Shown here: positions 17,269-25,936 of the stretch, one piece after another
Layout: every line of letters starts with the position of its first letter
How positions within the stretch are numbered: the stretch's first letter is position 1
DNA from: an uncultured Chloroflexota bacterium
Lineage (GTDB): Bacteria; Chloroflexota; Anaerolineae; Anaerolineales; Anaerolineaceae
Direction: 5' to 3'
NCBI GenBank assembly: GCA_902774215.1
Contig: CACYHU010000123.1
Location: 1 to 38,708 of the forward strand
Length of the DNA: 38,708 bases
Program-made: the position numbers and the translations under genes
The notes under the pieces: generated by a model
Told to the model about the DNA's origin: nothing
What the model saw: only the letters and a program-made list of their open reading frames with translations
The model's database searches: none

Positions 17269-20205
17269 ATGAAAAATACCAAAACTCTTATTGCTTTCGT
17301 TATTCTCGCCATCTCTCTGGCTGTATTTTTGGGTGTAACATACTATACCAACATTCTCTCATACATGGAGGTCTCCTCCCAGGCAGATCTTAAAGTAAGA
17401 GGAATGATTGATACGCTCAACCATGTACAGAATCATATCAACATACTGGAATCGGATTTCCGTAAAAAAACGGAAAATACTATGGAGCTGATGTGCATCG
17501 CATTGCGTCCATACATAAAAGATAATACTTACAAAGGGCCTAAGATTTTCGCGGACAAAGCCACTGAAGGAAATAATGACGGAATCGTTATCCAAATTGA
17601 AAACGGTAAGGTGATCTACCCGGAGGGTTTTCCGGGTAGATTTGAACCGCAGGGTGAAGAAACCAATTTTGACCGTTTGCCTCTCATGACCCCTGCCACG
17701 CTGGTCGATGAACCCGATAATACCCGGCCTGTTCTCCTTTCAGCAAAACAGATAGAAGGCAGCTATTATTATGTTGACTGGTGGGATATGGAGGATTATC
17801 AGGCTTCCATTAATTACGAAAAAACAATCGATGAAGCTATTACTGCACTCGAAAGTTTATATGATGCAAAGCTGCTTTTGATCTGGAAGCCGGATGAAAA
17901 AACACCAGCTGACGAAATTGAGATCCTTTACACATCAGAAGACCTCGGTGATCCCGAATCGATTGAAGACCTCGGACTTAAGAAAGAAGACATCATCTCC
18001 AAAAACGCAAATCTCACGATCGGGAAAAAAATTTACGCTGCGACCTATGAAGAACTTCTGATTTTTGACCGTGCCGCAAACGCAATCGTCCTGCTTAATC
18101 CGATAAGCAATAATACTTATATTCTAAACTGCTCCCTTATTGCTGCCGGGTTCATGCTGATCTGTATAGCTTCACTGATTCTCTGGCTGCACTGGATCAA
18201 GGAATATGCCCCAACTCATGAGCTGACAGAAAATCAGACAAAAAACTGGCAGTCCTCTCAGCTGCGAAAAAAATCTCTTGCTGTCGGGTTGAACGGAGCT
18301 CTTCTGCTCTTTTTCATTCTTCTTGGGTATCAGCTGCTGGGAAATCTTTCCCGCATTACACGATCCAATCAGGAAAGCCTTGACATCATGATGGCCCGGC
18401 TGATGGATGGCAGCAAACGTGTTTCTTTAGCAAAAGAAGAAGAGGAGGATTGGGGAATTTATTACGCTGGCAGGATCGCAGAACTTTACAGCCAGGTTCC
18501 TTTTGTCCATAATACAGAATTTTTGAAAAAGGCTAATGAGCTGATCGGCAGTGAGTATATTATGACCTATGACGGAGATGGAAAAGAGCTTAAAAGCAGC
18601 AACGGCTATGTTGGTTTCACGCTTGGAGATGGAGTACACACGGAAAAAGATTTCAGTTACCTGCTGAATGGCATTGACCATGTTATCAATGAACCGAAAA
18701 AAGATCAATTCACGGGTAAAACGCTCCAAACGATGGGTGTCCGAATGGATATGGGATATCCGGATTCTTACGGCGCGGTTATTCTCGCCATTGACCCTGA
18801 AATCACCTGGGAATCTGCAGAAAAACAGGATATCGAAAATTATGTCCGTATGCTTACCCACCAGGAAAACCTGAGCTTTATCATCCGAAAAGACAGCGGA
18901 AAAGTTGCTTACGCCAGTGATCAGGAACTAATTAATAAAGAGCCGGCGGATCTTGGCCTGGATCTTGAAAACATGCAGCCAATTTCCATGGATACTTTTG
19001 AAGTCATGGGGCTGAAAAGATATGGTGCATATAACTCAGATGATAAATTTCATTACTTTTTCATGACAGATACAGACACAGTCTGGGGTGATACGCTGAA
19101 GTTTTCTGTCTTCTCAGCACTCTACTATATCCTTGTCTGTCAGCTTATCAGCCTGTATCTGCTTGGAGTCTCCCGTGAAGATTTTGCAAATCTCACAAAA
19201 GAAACCGAACAGATCAAGGAAAAACTCAAACAAAAGCCTAATTTTACTGTTGACCAGGAAGCTTTAGTGGCTTTTCGGGAAGATGACCGGGGAGACCGCT
19301 CAATGAAAGAATGGTGGAGGGATATGACACCGGAGCAAAAGATCGGTCAGGTTCTGAAACTCACGATCACAGCTCTTTTGATCCTGCTTTTTATGATTCT
19401 TCTTGGCAAGAATGAATTCAAAAGCCGTTCGGTCATCAACTTCATTTTGAATGGCGGCTGGAAGCGGGGATTGAATGAACTCGCAATTGCGGCTATCCTT
19501 TTCTGTCTTGTTTCTCTTTTGGCTCTGATTTTGGTCAAAGACCTGTTGGTGCGCATCTTTAGTTCAATGCTTAATGCGAAAGGAAGAACGGTAGTAGGCC
19601 TTATCTCAAGCCTGATACAATACATCGCAATCATTACAACTGTCTTTCTATGCCTGTCCTATCTCGGCTTTGACACCAGCGTCCTGATTACCTCTGCGTC
19701 GATCCTGACATTGGCAATTTCCCTGGGTTCAAAGGATCTTGTCGCAGATATTATGTCAGGGATCTTTATTATCTTTGAAGGAGATTTCCATATCGGAGAT
19801 ACGATCGAGGTGAACGGATTTAAAGGAAAGGTTATCGACATCGGAGTCCGTTCAACCAGACTGAAGAATTCGAATAATGACATCAAGATCATTGATAACC
19901 AAAGCGTAAAGAATGTTCTGAATATGTCAAAGGAAAAATCCTGGATATTCATCAGTCTTACGATTTCAACTGCACAGCCGCTTGATGAGATAGAGGCAAT
20001 GCTGGAACGGGAACTGCCGAAAATTGCAGAGCAGGTTCCGGAATTAGTCGGCGGACCATATTATTTCGGTATCAATGAGATCGGTTATCATTGGGTCAAA
20101 ATCGCTGTTGCAGCGACATGTATGCAAAACGATCTAACCAGACTCAAATCCGTTCTAAATCATCATCTATACGATATTTTTGATAAGAACGGATTCAATC
20201 TTTAG
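17269..20205 (+). CDS. MscS-type channel with two extracytoplasmic sensor regions, full-length C-terminus
   Basis: From ATG 17269 the protein is 978 residues and begins with a basic-hydrophobic anchor (MKNTKTLIAFVILAISLAVF). A GTG at 17215 would add 18 residues; neither start has a clear ribosome binding site. A first ectodomain of ~270 residues is followed by a helix pair (near 300 and 350), then a second ectodomain. That one shares the pattern GSEYIMTYDGDGKELKSSNG and FTGK with the paralogue at 11236-13821 and has Cache-like SGKVAYASDQELINKEP. After further helices come the MscS pore and beta domain (VLITSASILTLAISLGSKDL, FHIGDTIEVNGFKGKVIDIG, IIDNQSVKNVLNM) and the complete alpha/beta vestibule that the paralogue lacks. 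A terminator follows at 20255-20288. Confidence 0.85.
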   Translation: MKNTKTLIAFVILAISLAVFLGVTYYTNILSYMEVSSQADLKVRGMIDTLNHVQNHINILESDFRKKTENTMELMCIALRPYIKDNTYKGPKIFADKATEGNNDGIVIQIENGKVIYPEGFPGRFEPQGEETNFDRLPLMTPATLVDEPDNTRPVLLSAKQIEGSYYYVDWWDMEDYQASINYEKTIDEAITALESLYDAKLLLIWKPDEKTPADEIEILYTSEDLGDPESIEDLGLKKEDIISKNANLTIGKKIYAATYEELLIFDRAANAIVLLNPISNNTYILNCSLIAAGFMLICIASLILWLHWIKEYAPTHELTENQTKNWQSSQLRKKSLAVGLNGALLLFFILLGYQLLGNLSRITRSNQESLDIMMARLMDGSKRVSLAKEEEEDWGIYYAGRIAELYSQVPFVHNTEFLKKANELIGSEYIMTYDGDGKELKSSNGYVGFTLGDGVHTEKDFSYLLNGIDHVINEPKKDQFTGKTLQTMGVRMDMGYPDSYGAVILAIDPEITWESAEKQDIENYVRMLTHQENLSFIIRKDSGKVAYASDQELINKEPADLGLDLENMQPISMDTFEVMGLKRYGAYNSDDKFHYFFMTDTDTVWGDTLKFSVFSALYYILVCQLISLYLLGVSREDFANLTKETEQIKEKLKQKPNFTVDQEALVAFREDDRGDRSMKEWWRDMTPEQKIGQVLKLTITALLILLFMILLGKNEFKSRSVINFILNGGWKRGLNELAIAAILFCLVSLLALILVKDLLVRIFSSMLNAKGRTVVGLISSLIQYIAIITTVFLCLSYLGFDTSVLITSASILTLAISLGSKDLVADIMSGIFIIFEGDFHIGDTIEVNGFKGKVIDIGVRSTRLKNSNNDIKIIDNQSVKNVLNMSKEKSWIFISLTISTAQPLDEIEAMLERELPKIAEQVPELVGGPYYFGINEIGYHWVKIAVAATCMQNDLTRLKSVLNHHLYDIFDKNGFNL

Positions 20206-20254
20206 CAATAAGACATATATAAAATCTATTTTTCAGTTTTTTCCTGTAAAATCA

Positions 20255-20288
20255 AAAGCTCCCGGAAGCAATTACCGGGAACTTTTTT
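20255..20288. terminator. Bidirectional terminator
   Basis: The stem AGCTCCCGG/CCGGGAACT (one mismatch) is followed by TTTTTT on the plus strand. On the minus strand the flank is TTTTGATTTT, so it can serve both the channel gene and the convergent nucleosidase gene. Confidence 0.8.
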
Positions 20289-20347
20289 GTGTTAATTGTC
20301 AATTATATTTTATTTTACCGATAACTTATACGAAAAAGAAACCAAAC

Positions 20348-21145
20348 TTAATCCATCTCTTTAAGCATCTTCATCACAACAGAAGAAGATTGATCTGCAG
20401 CAGTTTCTACCCAGTTTTCATAAGATTCTACGGCAAGTCCGTCAGCCTTATCAGACATTGTCCGGATGACTACGAATGGAATTTCATATTGTCTGCAGAC
20501 CGCGGCAACAGACGCACCTTCCATTTCACAGGCATATGCGTCAAATCTTTCCTGCAATAATTTCACATATGAAGAGGATGAAACGAACTGATCTCCGCTG
20601 ACAACAGTCCCTTTGAAAACATGGTCTTCACCAATAGTTTCTGCAGCCGTCTTATATGCAAGATCAACCAGAGAACTATCGCACTGAAAAAATCCGTCTT
20701 CGGGGCCATCATACGGAGGAGTCCAGACATGTCCGCTGCTATCGATTGTTCCATAGTCATGCTGTACGAGATCGGTAGCAATTACTATATCCAGCAATTG
20801 TGTCTCATCCGAAACGCCGCCTGCAACGCCGGTAAAAATCAGTTCACTGATATCATAGCGATTAAATAATGCGGCAGTCCCTGCGGCAGACAGAACTTTT
20901 CCAATACCCGACCGGACGATCACAACATTCTTCCCGCAGAGGGTACCGACATGGAACGTGATCCCACCGACCTTATCCTCATATTCGATATCAGCATTGG
21001 TCAGGAGCAGGTTGATTTCGTTATCCATAGCTGACATAATACCGATCCTTTTTTCGGATCCGGCAACGTTTTCAGCTGCTAATACACATTGGAAAATAAG
21101 TAAACAAGATACAAATACAAAAAGCAATCCGATTTTTTTAATCAT
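20348..21145 (-). CDS. mtnN: 5'-methylthioadenosine/S-adenosylhomocysteine nucleosidase with signal peptide
   Basis: This 265-residue enzyme hydrolyses MTA and SAH to adenine plus methylthioribose or S-ribosylhomocysteine. The catalytic domain is complete: IGIMSAMDNEINLL, VRSGIGKV, FTGVAGG, CEMEGASVAAVC (substrate-binding Met-Glu) and VIRTMSDKAD with the catalytic Asp. The unusual feature is the first ~23 residues, MIKKIGLLFVFVSCLLIFQC followed by VLAAEN, a strong Sec signal peptide. MtnN is normally cytoplasmic. Export suggests action on extracellular nucleosides such as MTA. No luxS is seen. Its neighbours are an AI-2E permease and a lipoprotein on the same strand. Confidence 0.88.
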   Translation of the reverse strand: MIKKIGLLFVFVSCLLIFQCVLAAENVAGSEKRIGIMSAMDNEINLLLTNADIEYEDKVGGITFHVGTLCGKNVVIVRSGIGKVLSAAGTAALFNRYDISELIFTGVAGGVSDETQLLDIVIATDLVQHDYGTIDSSGHVWTPPYDGPEDGFFQCDSSLVDLAYKTAAETIGEDHVFKGTVVSGDQFVSSSSYVKLLQERFDAYACEMEGASVAAVCRQYEIPFVVIRTMSDKADGLAVESYENWVETAADQSSSVVMKMLKEMD

Positions 21146-21306
21146 TTGAAATAAAATTCCTTTCTGAACAATTTAATATCATCTCAATTATGAGTTATGA
21201 AATAAACCATGATTATCAATTGTGCTGTGCTATAAACATCTCTGCCATGTATTCAGTCTTATGATCCGGATACTGTAATCGCAGCGTCTCAGCAATTTAT
21301 TCCCGA

Positions 21307-22293
21307 TTACGAATTCTTAACGGCCTCCGCTTCTTTTCGAGCAATAAACTTATCGAATTCTATTTTCAATAAAGCAGCGATCGGTGCAGAAACCAGCATT
21401 CCAACAACACCGCCGACAGCCCCGCCTGCGATCATGGCAGCAAAAACCAAAAGCGGGTGTATGGCAATACTCCGGCTCATGAGTCTTGGATTTATTACAT
21501 TGGCGTCAATGGACATAAGAATGATCAGGACAACAGCACCGATAATGAATTTTTCCATTATACCCTCACTCAGACAGATCACAAGCAATGCAATGATGCC
21601 GCCGACAGGTCCGACAAAAGGTATCAGGTTTCCGAGCAGCATAGCTATGCTCACCATAAGAAAGACCAGAAGGGCATCCAACAGCTTCCCCCGGATATAA
21701 CCGGAAAAACAACGGTCGGCGTCGCTGATAAGTTCACGCGCCTTTACGCGCGATTCAGGTTTGACAAGGACATCCAATACATGGGACCAATAGGCACCGA
21801 TATTTTCGGAATCCAGCAGAAAATAAATTGCAAAAATAACAGAGAAGAAAAGATTGGAAGCAAAATCAGAGAGACTGCCAAAAAAACCGGTTATTGTCTT
21901 GAAGGCTTTACCGATGATACCACTGTTTTCTGAAAGCCAGGTTTGAACTTTTTCAGTAATTTCTCCAATTTGTATCCCCAAAGATTTAACGACAGATTCC
22001 ATACTGCTGTAATCGATCGTTATCGCGCTTGACTGTTTCCGAACGGTTAAAGCTATGAGAACTAAACCGCCGATAATAATAACCAAAACCGCCGCGACAG
22101 TAATAATAACAGCGATCTGACGGGCTGATTTGTGATGGATCATCTTTTCAATCTTCTGTATCACCGGTTCGAAGAGATATGCAATAATACCTCCGGAGAT
22201 GATCGGATGCAGCACCAAACCAATGACATTGAACAGTTTTTTAAAAAAACCGCCGGAGAGTGAAAGAATAGCGCATAAGACAAATATGATCAC
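21307..22293 (-). CDS. AI-2E family (PF01594) permease, second copy, N-terminus uncertain
   Basis: The predicted product is 328 residues from GTG 22293. It is clearly paralogous to 16039-17145 (LCAILSLSGGFFKKLFNVIG against LCILISMSGGFFQKLFHVIG; same core NLIPFVGPVGG, NVINPRLM and GMLVSAPIAALLKIEFDKF). Homology continues upstream of the GTG (residues QLNAVYTICTA match the paralogue's first helix) up to the TGA stop of the preceding lipoprotein gene, which is in the same frame. No ATG, TTG or ribosome binding site lies in that gap, so either the GTG is used with a clipped first helix, or a CTG at 22323 is used, or the 5' end has been lost. Confidence 0.8.
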   Translation of the reverse strand: MIIFVLCAILSLSGGFFKKLFNVIGLVLHPIISGGIIAYLFEPVIQKIEKMIHHKSARQIAVIITVAAVLVIIIGGLVLIALTVRKQSSAITIDYSSMESVVKSLGIQIGEITEKVQTWLSENSGIIGKAFKTITGFFGSLSDFASNLFFSVIFAIYFLLDSENIGAYWSHVLDVLVKPESRVKARELISDADRCFSGYIRGKLLDALLVFLMVSIAMLLGNLIPFVGPVGGIIALLVICLSEGIMEKFIIGAVVLIILMSIDANVINPRLMSRSIAIHPLLVFAAMIAGGAVGGVVGMLVSAPIAALLKIEFDKFIARKEAEAVKNS

Positions 22294-22335
22294 TGCAGTA
22301 CAAATCGTATAAACCGCATTCAGTTGCTTTCTGCT

Positions 22336-22752
22336 TCAGCGTACGGACATTACAATTGTTCCGTCTGCTTTACTGAGAACAGTGGCATAAACGCTGTAAG
22401 ATCCCGGAGCAAGCTCATATTCAAGGGATGCAGTTCCGCTGATTTTGATTTCCAACTCAGGGTTTTCACCGCTTACAGCATCTTTCAATTCTTCAACAGA
22501 CGCATCAATACGAGGATCAACACTTTTGATCTTTAATCTGATCTCACCTTTATTGAGTACCGGGTCGATATATAATTTCTCGCCTTCAGTGATTTCGAAC
22601 CCTGATGCCGCTCCGAACATATCCTTTGAAGCATTTTCAGCAATAATCGTTACACTCTTTTCATCTGACATAACAGCCAGATTTGACTTTCTGCAGCCGG
22701 TAAGACCAAGCGAAAGAAGCATCAGCATTATAAAAACAATTTTCATTCTCAT
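22336..22752 (-). CDS. Small lipoprotein of unknown function
   Basis: This is a 138-residue protein. The ATG at 22752 follows AGGAAGGAA by 8 bases; a longer in-frame form up to 22956 has no binding site. The N-terminus KIVFIMLMLLSLGLTGCRK is a type II signal peptide with lipobox LTGC, so it should be lipidated and face outward. The mature part is mostly beta-rich with a segment LAPGSYSVYATVLSKADG near the C-terminus. No family was recognised. Its stop is in frame with the downstream AI-2E permease, separated only by the TGA. Confidence 0.75.
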   Translation of the reverse strand: MRMKIVFIMLMLLSLGLTGCRKSNLAVMSDEKSVTIIAENASKDMFGAASGFEITEGEKLYIDPVLNKGEIRLKIKSVDPRIDASVEELKDAVSGENPELEIKISGTASLEYELAPGSYSVYATVLSKADGTIVMSVR

Positions 22753-23207
22753 TGTATTATTTCCTTCCTGTAACAGTTTTATTACCCTTTTGGAACTGTT
22801 CAATATATACTCTGTAATTTCCAGCCGCTGTATGTTATAACTACTTTGAACAGCTACTCTTATTATAATAATATATTGCTGATCACTCAGCTTTTTTTGA
22901 GAATTCTCGCCGGAGCAGTTATTACACAAATTGCTCCGGATCACAAATTTTTTCAATATCTAAACAGAACGCATCTCACGGGAACAGATATATTTATTAT
23001 ATTATATGAAAAACAGGATATGAAATAAACAGTCCGAAAAAATTTCAATTACAATAAAACCCAAGTGTTTTATTTTTTGCCGTTATTTCCGATTCAATGT
23101 TATTATTGATATATAATATTGTTAATATTGGTTTGATCCACTGAACAGAGAAAACCATTTTTCATCATCAAATCCAATACTTTCATTCCTGTCTGAAAGG
23201 ATTAATT
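22753..23207. other. 455-base divergent intergenic region with inverted repeats
   Basis: It holds divergent promoters for the lipoprotein (minus) and the STAS-kinase operon (plus). CTGTTCAA (22796-22803) and TTGAACAG (22846-22853) form an 8-base inverted repeat. CCGGAGCA/TGCTCCGG (22910-22939) is a hairpin with a T-run about 9 bases later. A TATAAT lies near 23111-23119, about 90 bases before the STAS-kinase start. No gene is seen. Confidence 0.55.
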
Positions 23208-24386
23208 ATGATTAAAACGCAATTCAACAATAATGTACTTACGATTTATCTTAATGGAAAAATCGACTCAATTTCCGCACCTCAAATGGAAAGTGAAATT
23301 AATAAAGCCCGTCAGCAATATAACGCGGAAAAAATCATCCTCGATTGTGATAAGCTGGAATACACTACCAGTGCCGGTCTTCGTGTGATCCTGCGCCTTA
23401 AACAGGAGGTAGATGACACCCGTCTCATCAATGTACATCCGGAGATTTATGATATCTTTGATATGACTGGCTTCACAGAAATGATGACAGTAGAAAAGGC
23501 ATACCGAATTATTTCAGTGGATGGCTGTGAAGTAATCGGACAGGGAGCGAACGGGAAGATTTATCGCATAGACAATGACACTATTGTTAAAGTATTTTTG
23601 GATGCAGATGCACTGGATGAGATCCAAAGGCAAAGGGAGCTCGCAAGGACTGCTTTTGTTCTTGGTGTTCCCACCGCAATTCCTTTTGATGTTGTCCGGA
23701 TAGAAAGCGGCGGGTTCGGTTCTGTCTTTGAATTGCTCAACGCAACCAGCTACGCGAATCTTTTAATCAAAGAAGAAAAGAGTCTTGACGAAGTCGCTGA
23801 AATGAGCGTCAATATGCTGAAACTGATCCATTCCAGAGTAGTAAAACCAGACAGCATGCCTGACATGAAAGCTGTCGCGCTGGACTGGGCAGTATTTCTC
23901 AAGGATTATCTGCCTGAGGAGCTTTTCAATAAGCTTTATGCGCTGATAGATGCCATCCCGACAGACCTGCACATGATGCACGGTGATTATCATATTAAAA
24001 ATGTTATGTACCAGAATGGTGAAAGTCTGCTGATCGACATGGACACGCTTTGTTACGGCAATCCGATCTTTGAATTAGCAAGCATATATAACGCCTATGT
24101 AGGATATGGTGCGATAGATCATTCCAGAATAAAGGATTTCCTGGGTATTGATTTTGAAGAAAGCTCTGCTTTCTGGCGCAAGAGTCTGGAACTTTATCTC
24201 GGAACAACAGATGAAGCAGTACTCCAAAGTGTGGAAGATAAAGCAAAAATCATCGGTTATACCCGCATCATGCGCCGCACCATCCGCAGAAATGGCCTGA
24301 ATACTGAATCAGGGAAGGCTGAAATTGAGAACTGCCGGAAGGTTCTCGCAGAACTTCTGCCTGAAACAGAAACCTTGCTGATTTGA
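23208..24386 (+). CDS. STAS domain fused to APH-like kinase (TIGR02172 type)
   Basis: This 392-residue fusion has GAAAGGA before its ATG. Residues 1-105 form a STAS (anti-sigma-factor-antagonist) domain, LTIYLNGKIDSISAP then EYTTSAGLRVILRL, with Ser55 at the usual phosphorylation site. Residues 106-390 form an aminoglycoside-phosphotransferase-like kinase: IGQGANGKIYRI loop, IVKVFLD Lys, HGDYHIKN (258-265, catalytic Asp) and LIDMDT (275-280, metal-binding Asp). In partner switching, STAS proteins are phosphorylated by a kinase and dephosphorylated by a PP2C enzyme. Here a kinase is in cis and a PP2C phosphatase is the next gene, overlapping by 4 bases. The kinase substrate is unknown. Confidence 0.88.
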   Translation: MIKTQFNNNVLTIYLNGKIDSISAPQMESEINKARQQYNAEKIILDCDKLEYTTSAGLRVILRLKQEVDDTRLINVHPEIYDIFDMTGFTEMMTVEKAYRIISVDGCEVIGQGANGKIYRIDNDTIVKVFLDADALDEIQRQRELARTAFVLGVPTAIPFDVVRIESGGFGSVFELLNATSYANLLIKEEKSLDEVAEMSVNMLKLIHSRVVKPDSMPDMKAVALDWAVFLKDYLPEELFNKLYALIDAIPTDLHMMHGDYHIKNVMYQNGESLLIDMDTLCYGNPIFELASIYNAYVGYGAIDHSRIKDFLGIDFEESSAFWRKSLELYLGTTDEAVLQSVEDKAKIIGYTRIMRRTIRRNGLNTESGKAEIENCRKVLAELLPETETLLI

Positions 24387-25933
24387 AGCTTATGATCAAT
24401 AATTTAGAAAAAAAACTCACAATTTCCGACAAAAAATCTGCTGAAAGCGGTTTTATTTTTGTTGCATTGCTGCCTGTTGTCTTTGTTATATTTGTTCTTT
24501 TACGAGATTTCAGGGGAATATCCGCAGCGTATGCATTTAACATCGGTCTGAACCTGATGTCCTGCGCCATCTGTGTTATTGTATACCAGAGCTGTAAACG
24601 CGATTCTGCCGGTATCGGTGAAAACAATGGTCTGTTTCTGTCGCTTCTTATTACCACCAGTATCAGCGTTTTTCTGGCCGGCACTACCTGGATAATGAAT
24701 GGCGTTTCCAGGCTTGTCTTCCTGAACCGATTATTTAATGTACTTCTTTTCACAGACAACTTTATGCTGGTTGTTTTGTTCTGGCGTTTCGAATGCATTA
24801 CGCTGCATGTTGACGAAGCGATAGTACATCCCGTTAATCGTTATCTGGACATCTTTCTTTTGCCAATACTGATTTGTTTTACGGCAAATCTTTTCTTTCC
24901 AATCTTTTTCAAAGTGGATGAAGCGGGTATGTACCACAGAGCAAGATTCTACCCGCTCAGCTTTATTTCTTTCTTACCTGTTATGATGGGGATCGCTGGC
25001 GGTATTTTCAAATCGAAAGCAAAAAAGAAAGACAAATTCATCATCAGTTCATTCGTGGGCTTTCCACTGGTGATTATGATCATAACGCTGCTCAAATTTC
25101 ACATATCTTTCCTTGAGCCGACGATGTTTTTCTCAATTACGATCATTTATCATATGCTCATCGCTGTACGCTCGGAAAAACTGGCAATAACGCAGACAGA
25201 ACTGAATGTAGCGGCAGACATTCAGGAATCCATGCTTCCGCATGTTTTCCCGCCTTTTCCTGAACGGCACGAATTTGAACTGTATGCAAGCATGGATCCG
25301 GCCCGGGAGGTAGGCGGCGATTTTTATGATTATTTGATGATCGATGACAACCATCTGGCTGTTTTGATAGCGGATGTCTCGGACAAAGGCGTGCCTGCAT
25401 CATTATTCATGATGTCTACTAAAAACCTCATCAATTACCGGGCACAACAGGGCGGCACTCCTGCGGAGATTCTGGCTGACGTCAATGCACATATCTCCAG
25501 TGAAAATGAATCCAACATGTTTGTCACAGTCTGGATGGGGATTCTTGATTTGAGTACGGGTATCTTAACCTGCACCAATGCCGGCCATGAATACCCGGCA
25601 ATTTGCGGTGCAGACGGTGTTTTCCGAATTTTCAGGGATAAACATGGTTTGATGATCGGTGCAATGCCTAAAGCAAAATATCATGATTATGAGCTGACGA
25701 TGACGCCTGGTTCCAAAATCTTTGTTTATACGGATGGTGTTCCCGAAGCCAACAATCCAAAAGCAGAGCTATATGGATTAAACCGGCTTGAAACCGCGCT
25801 GAACCGCGCTGCGGACAAGAGCCCAAAGGAAATTCTTGATGCGATCCAGGCTGATGTTGACACCTTTGTGAACGGCGCAAAACAATTTGATGATCTGACT
25901 ATGCTTTGCCTGGAATATAAGGGGGCTGAATAA
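24383..25933 (+). CDS. Membrane-bound SpoIIE/RsbU-type PP2C serine phosphatase
   Basis: The gene overlaps the STAS-kinase stop (TTGA), giving 516 residues from TTG 24383; an ATG at 24392 would remove three residues. Residues 22-262 contain about eight hydrophobic helices, a membrane input domain. Residues 272-516 are a PP2C phosphatase of the SpoIIE/RsbU class: AADIQESMLP linker, EVGGDFYDY (Asp313), IADVSDKGVPASLFM (Asp331, Asp334), TCTNAGHEYP, VYTDGVPEA (Asp451) and QFDDLTMLCLEY. These acidic residues coordinate Mg/Mn ions. Its likely substrate is the phosphorylated Ser of the neighbouring STAS domain. The stop is only 3 bases before the next start. Confidence 0.9.
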   Translation: MKLMINNLEKKLTISDKKSAESGFIFVALLPVVFVIFVLLRDFRGISAAYAFNIGLNLMSCAICVIVYQSCKRDSAGIGENNGLFLSLLITTSISVFLAGTTWIMNGVSRLVFLNRLFNVLLFTDNFMLVVLFWRFECITLHVDEAIVHPVNRYLDIFLLPILICFTANLFFPIFFKVDEAGMYHRARFYPLSFISFLPVMMGIAGGIFKSKAKKKDKFIISSFVGFPLVIMIITLLKFHISFLEPTMFFSITIIYHMLIAVRSEKLAITQTELNVAADIQESMLPHVFPPFPERHEFELYASMDPAREVGGDFYDYLMIDDNHLAVLIADVSDKGVPASLFMMSTKNLINYRAQQGGTPAEILADVNAHISSENESNMFVTVWMGILDLSTGILTCTNAGHEYPAICGADGVFRIFRDKHGLMIGAMPKAKYHDYELTMTPGSKIFVYTDGVPEANNPKAELYGLNRLETALNRAADKSPKEILDAIQADVDTFVNGAKQFDDLTMLCLEYKGAE

Positions 25934-25936
25934 ATA

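Noticed and set aside
16039..22293. An AI-2 quorum-sensing locus (MtnN plus two AI-2E permeases)
   Set aside because: Most AI-2E family members do not export AI-2, no luxS is seen, and the nucleosidase is exported; the name similarity is not evidence of function.
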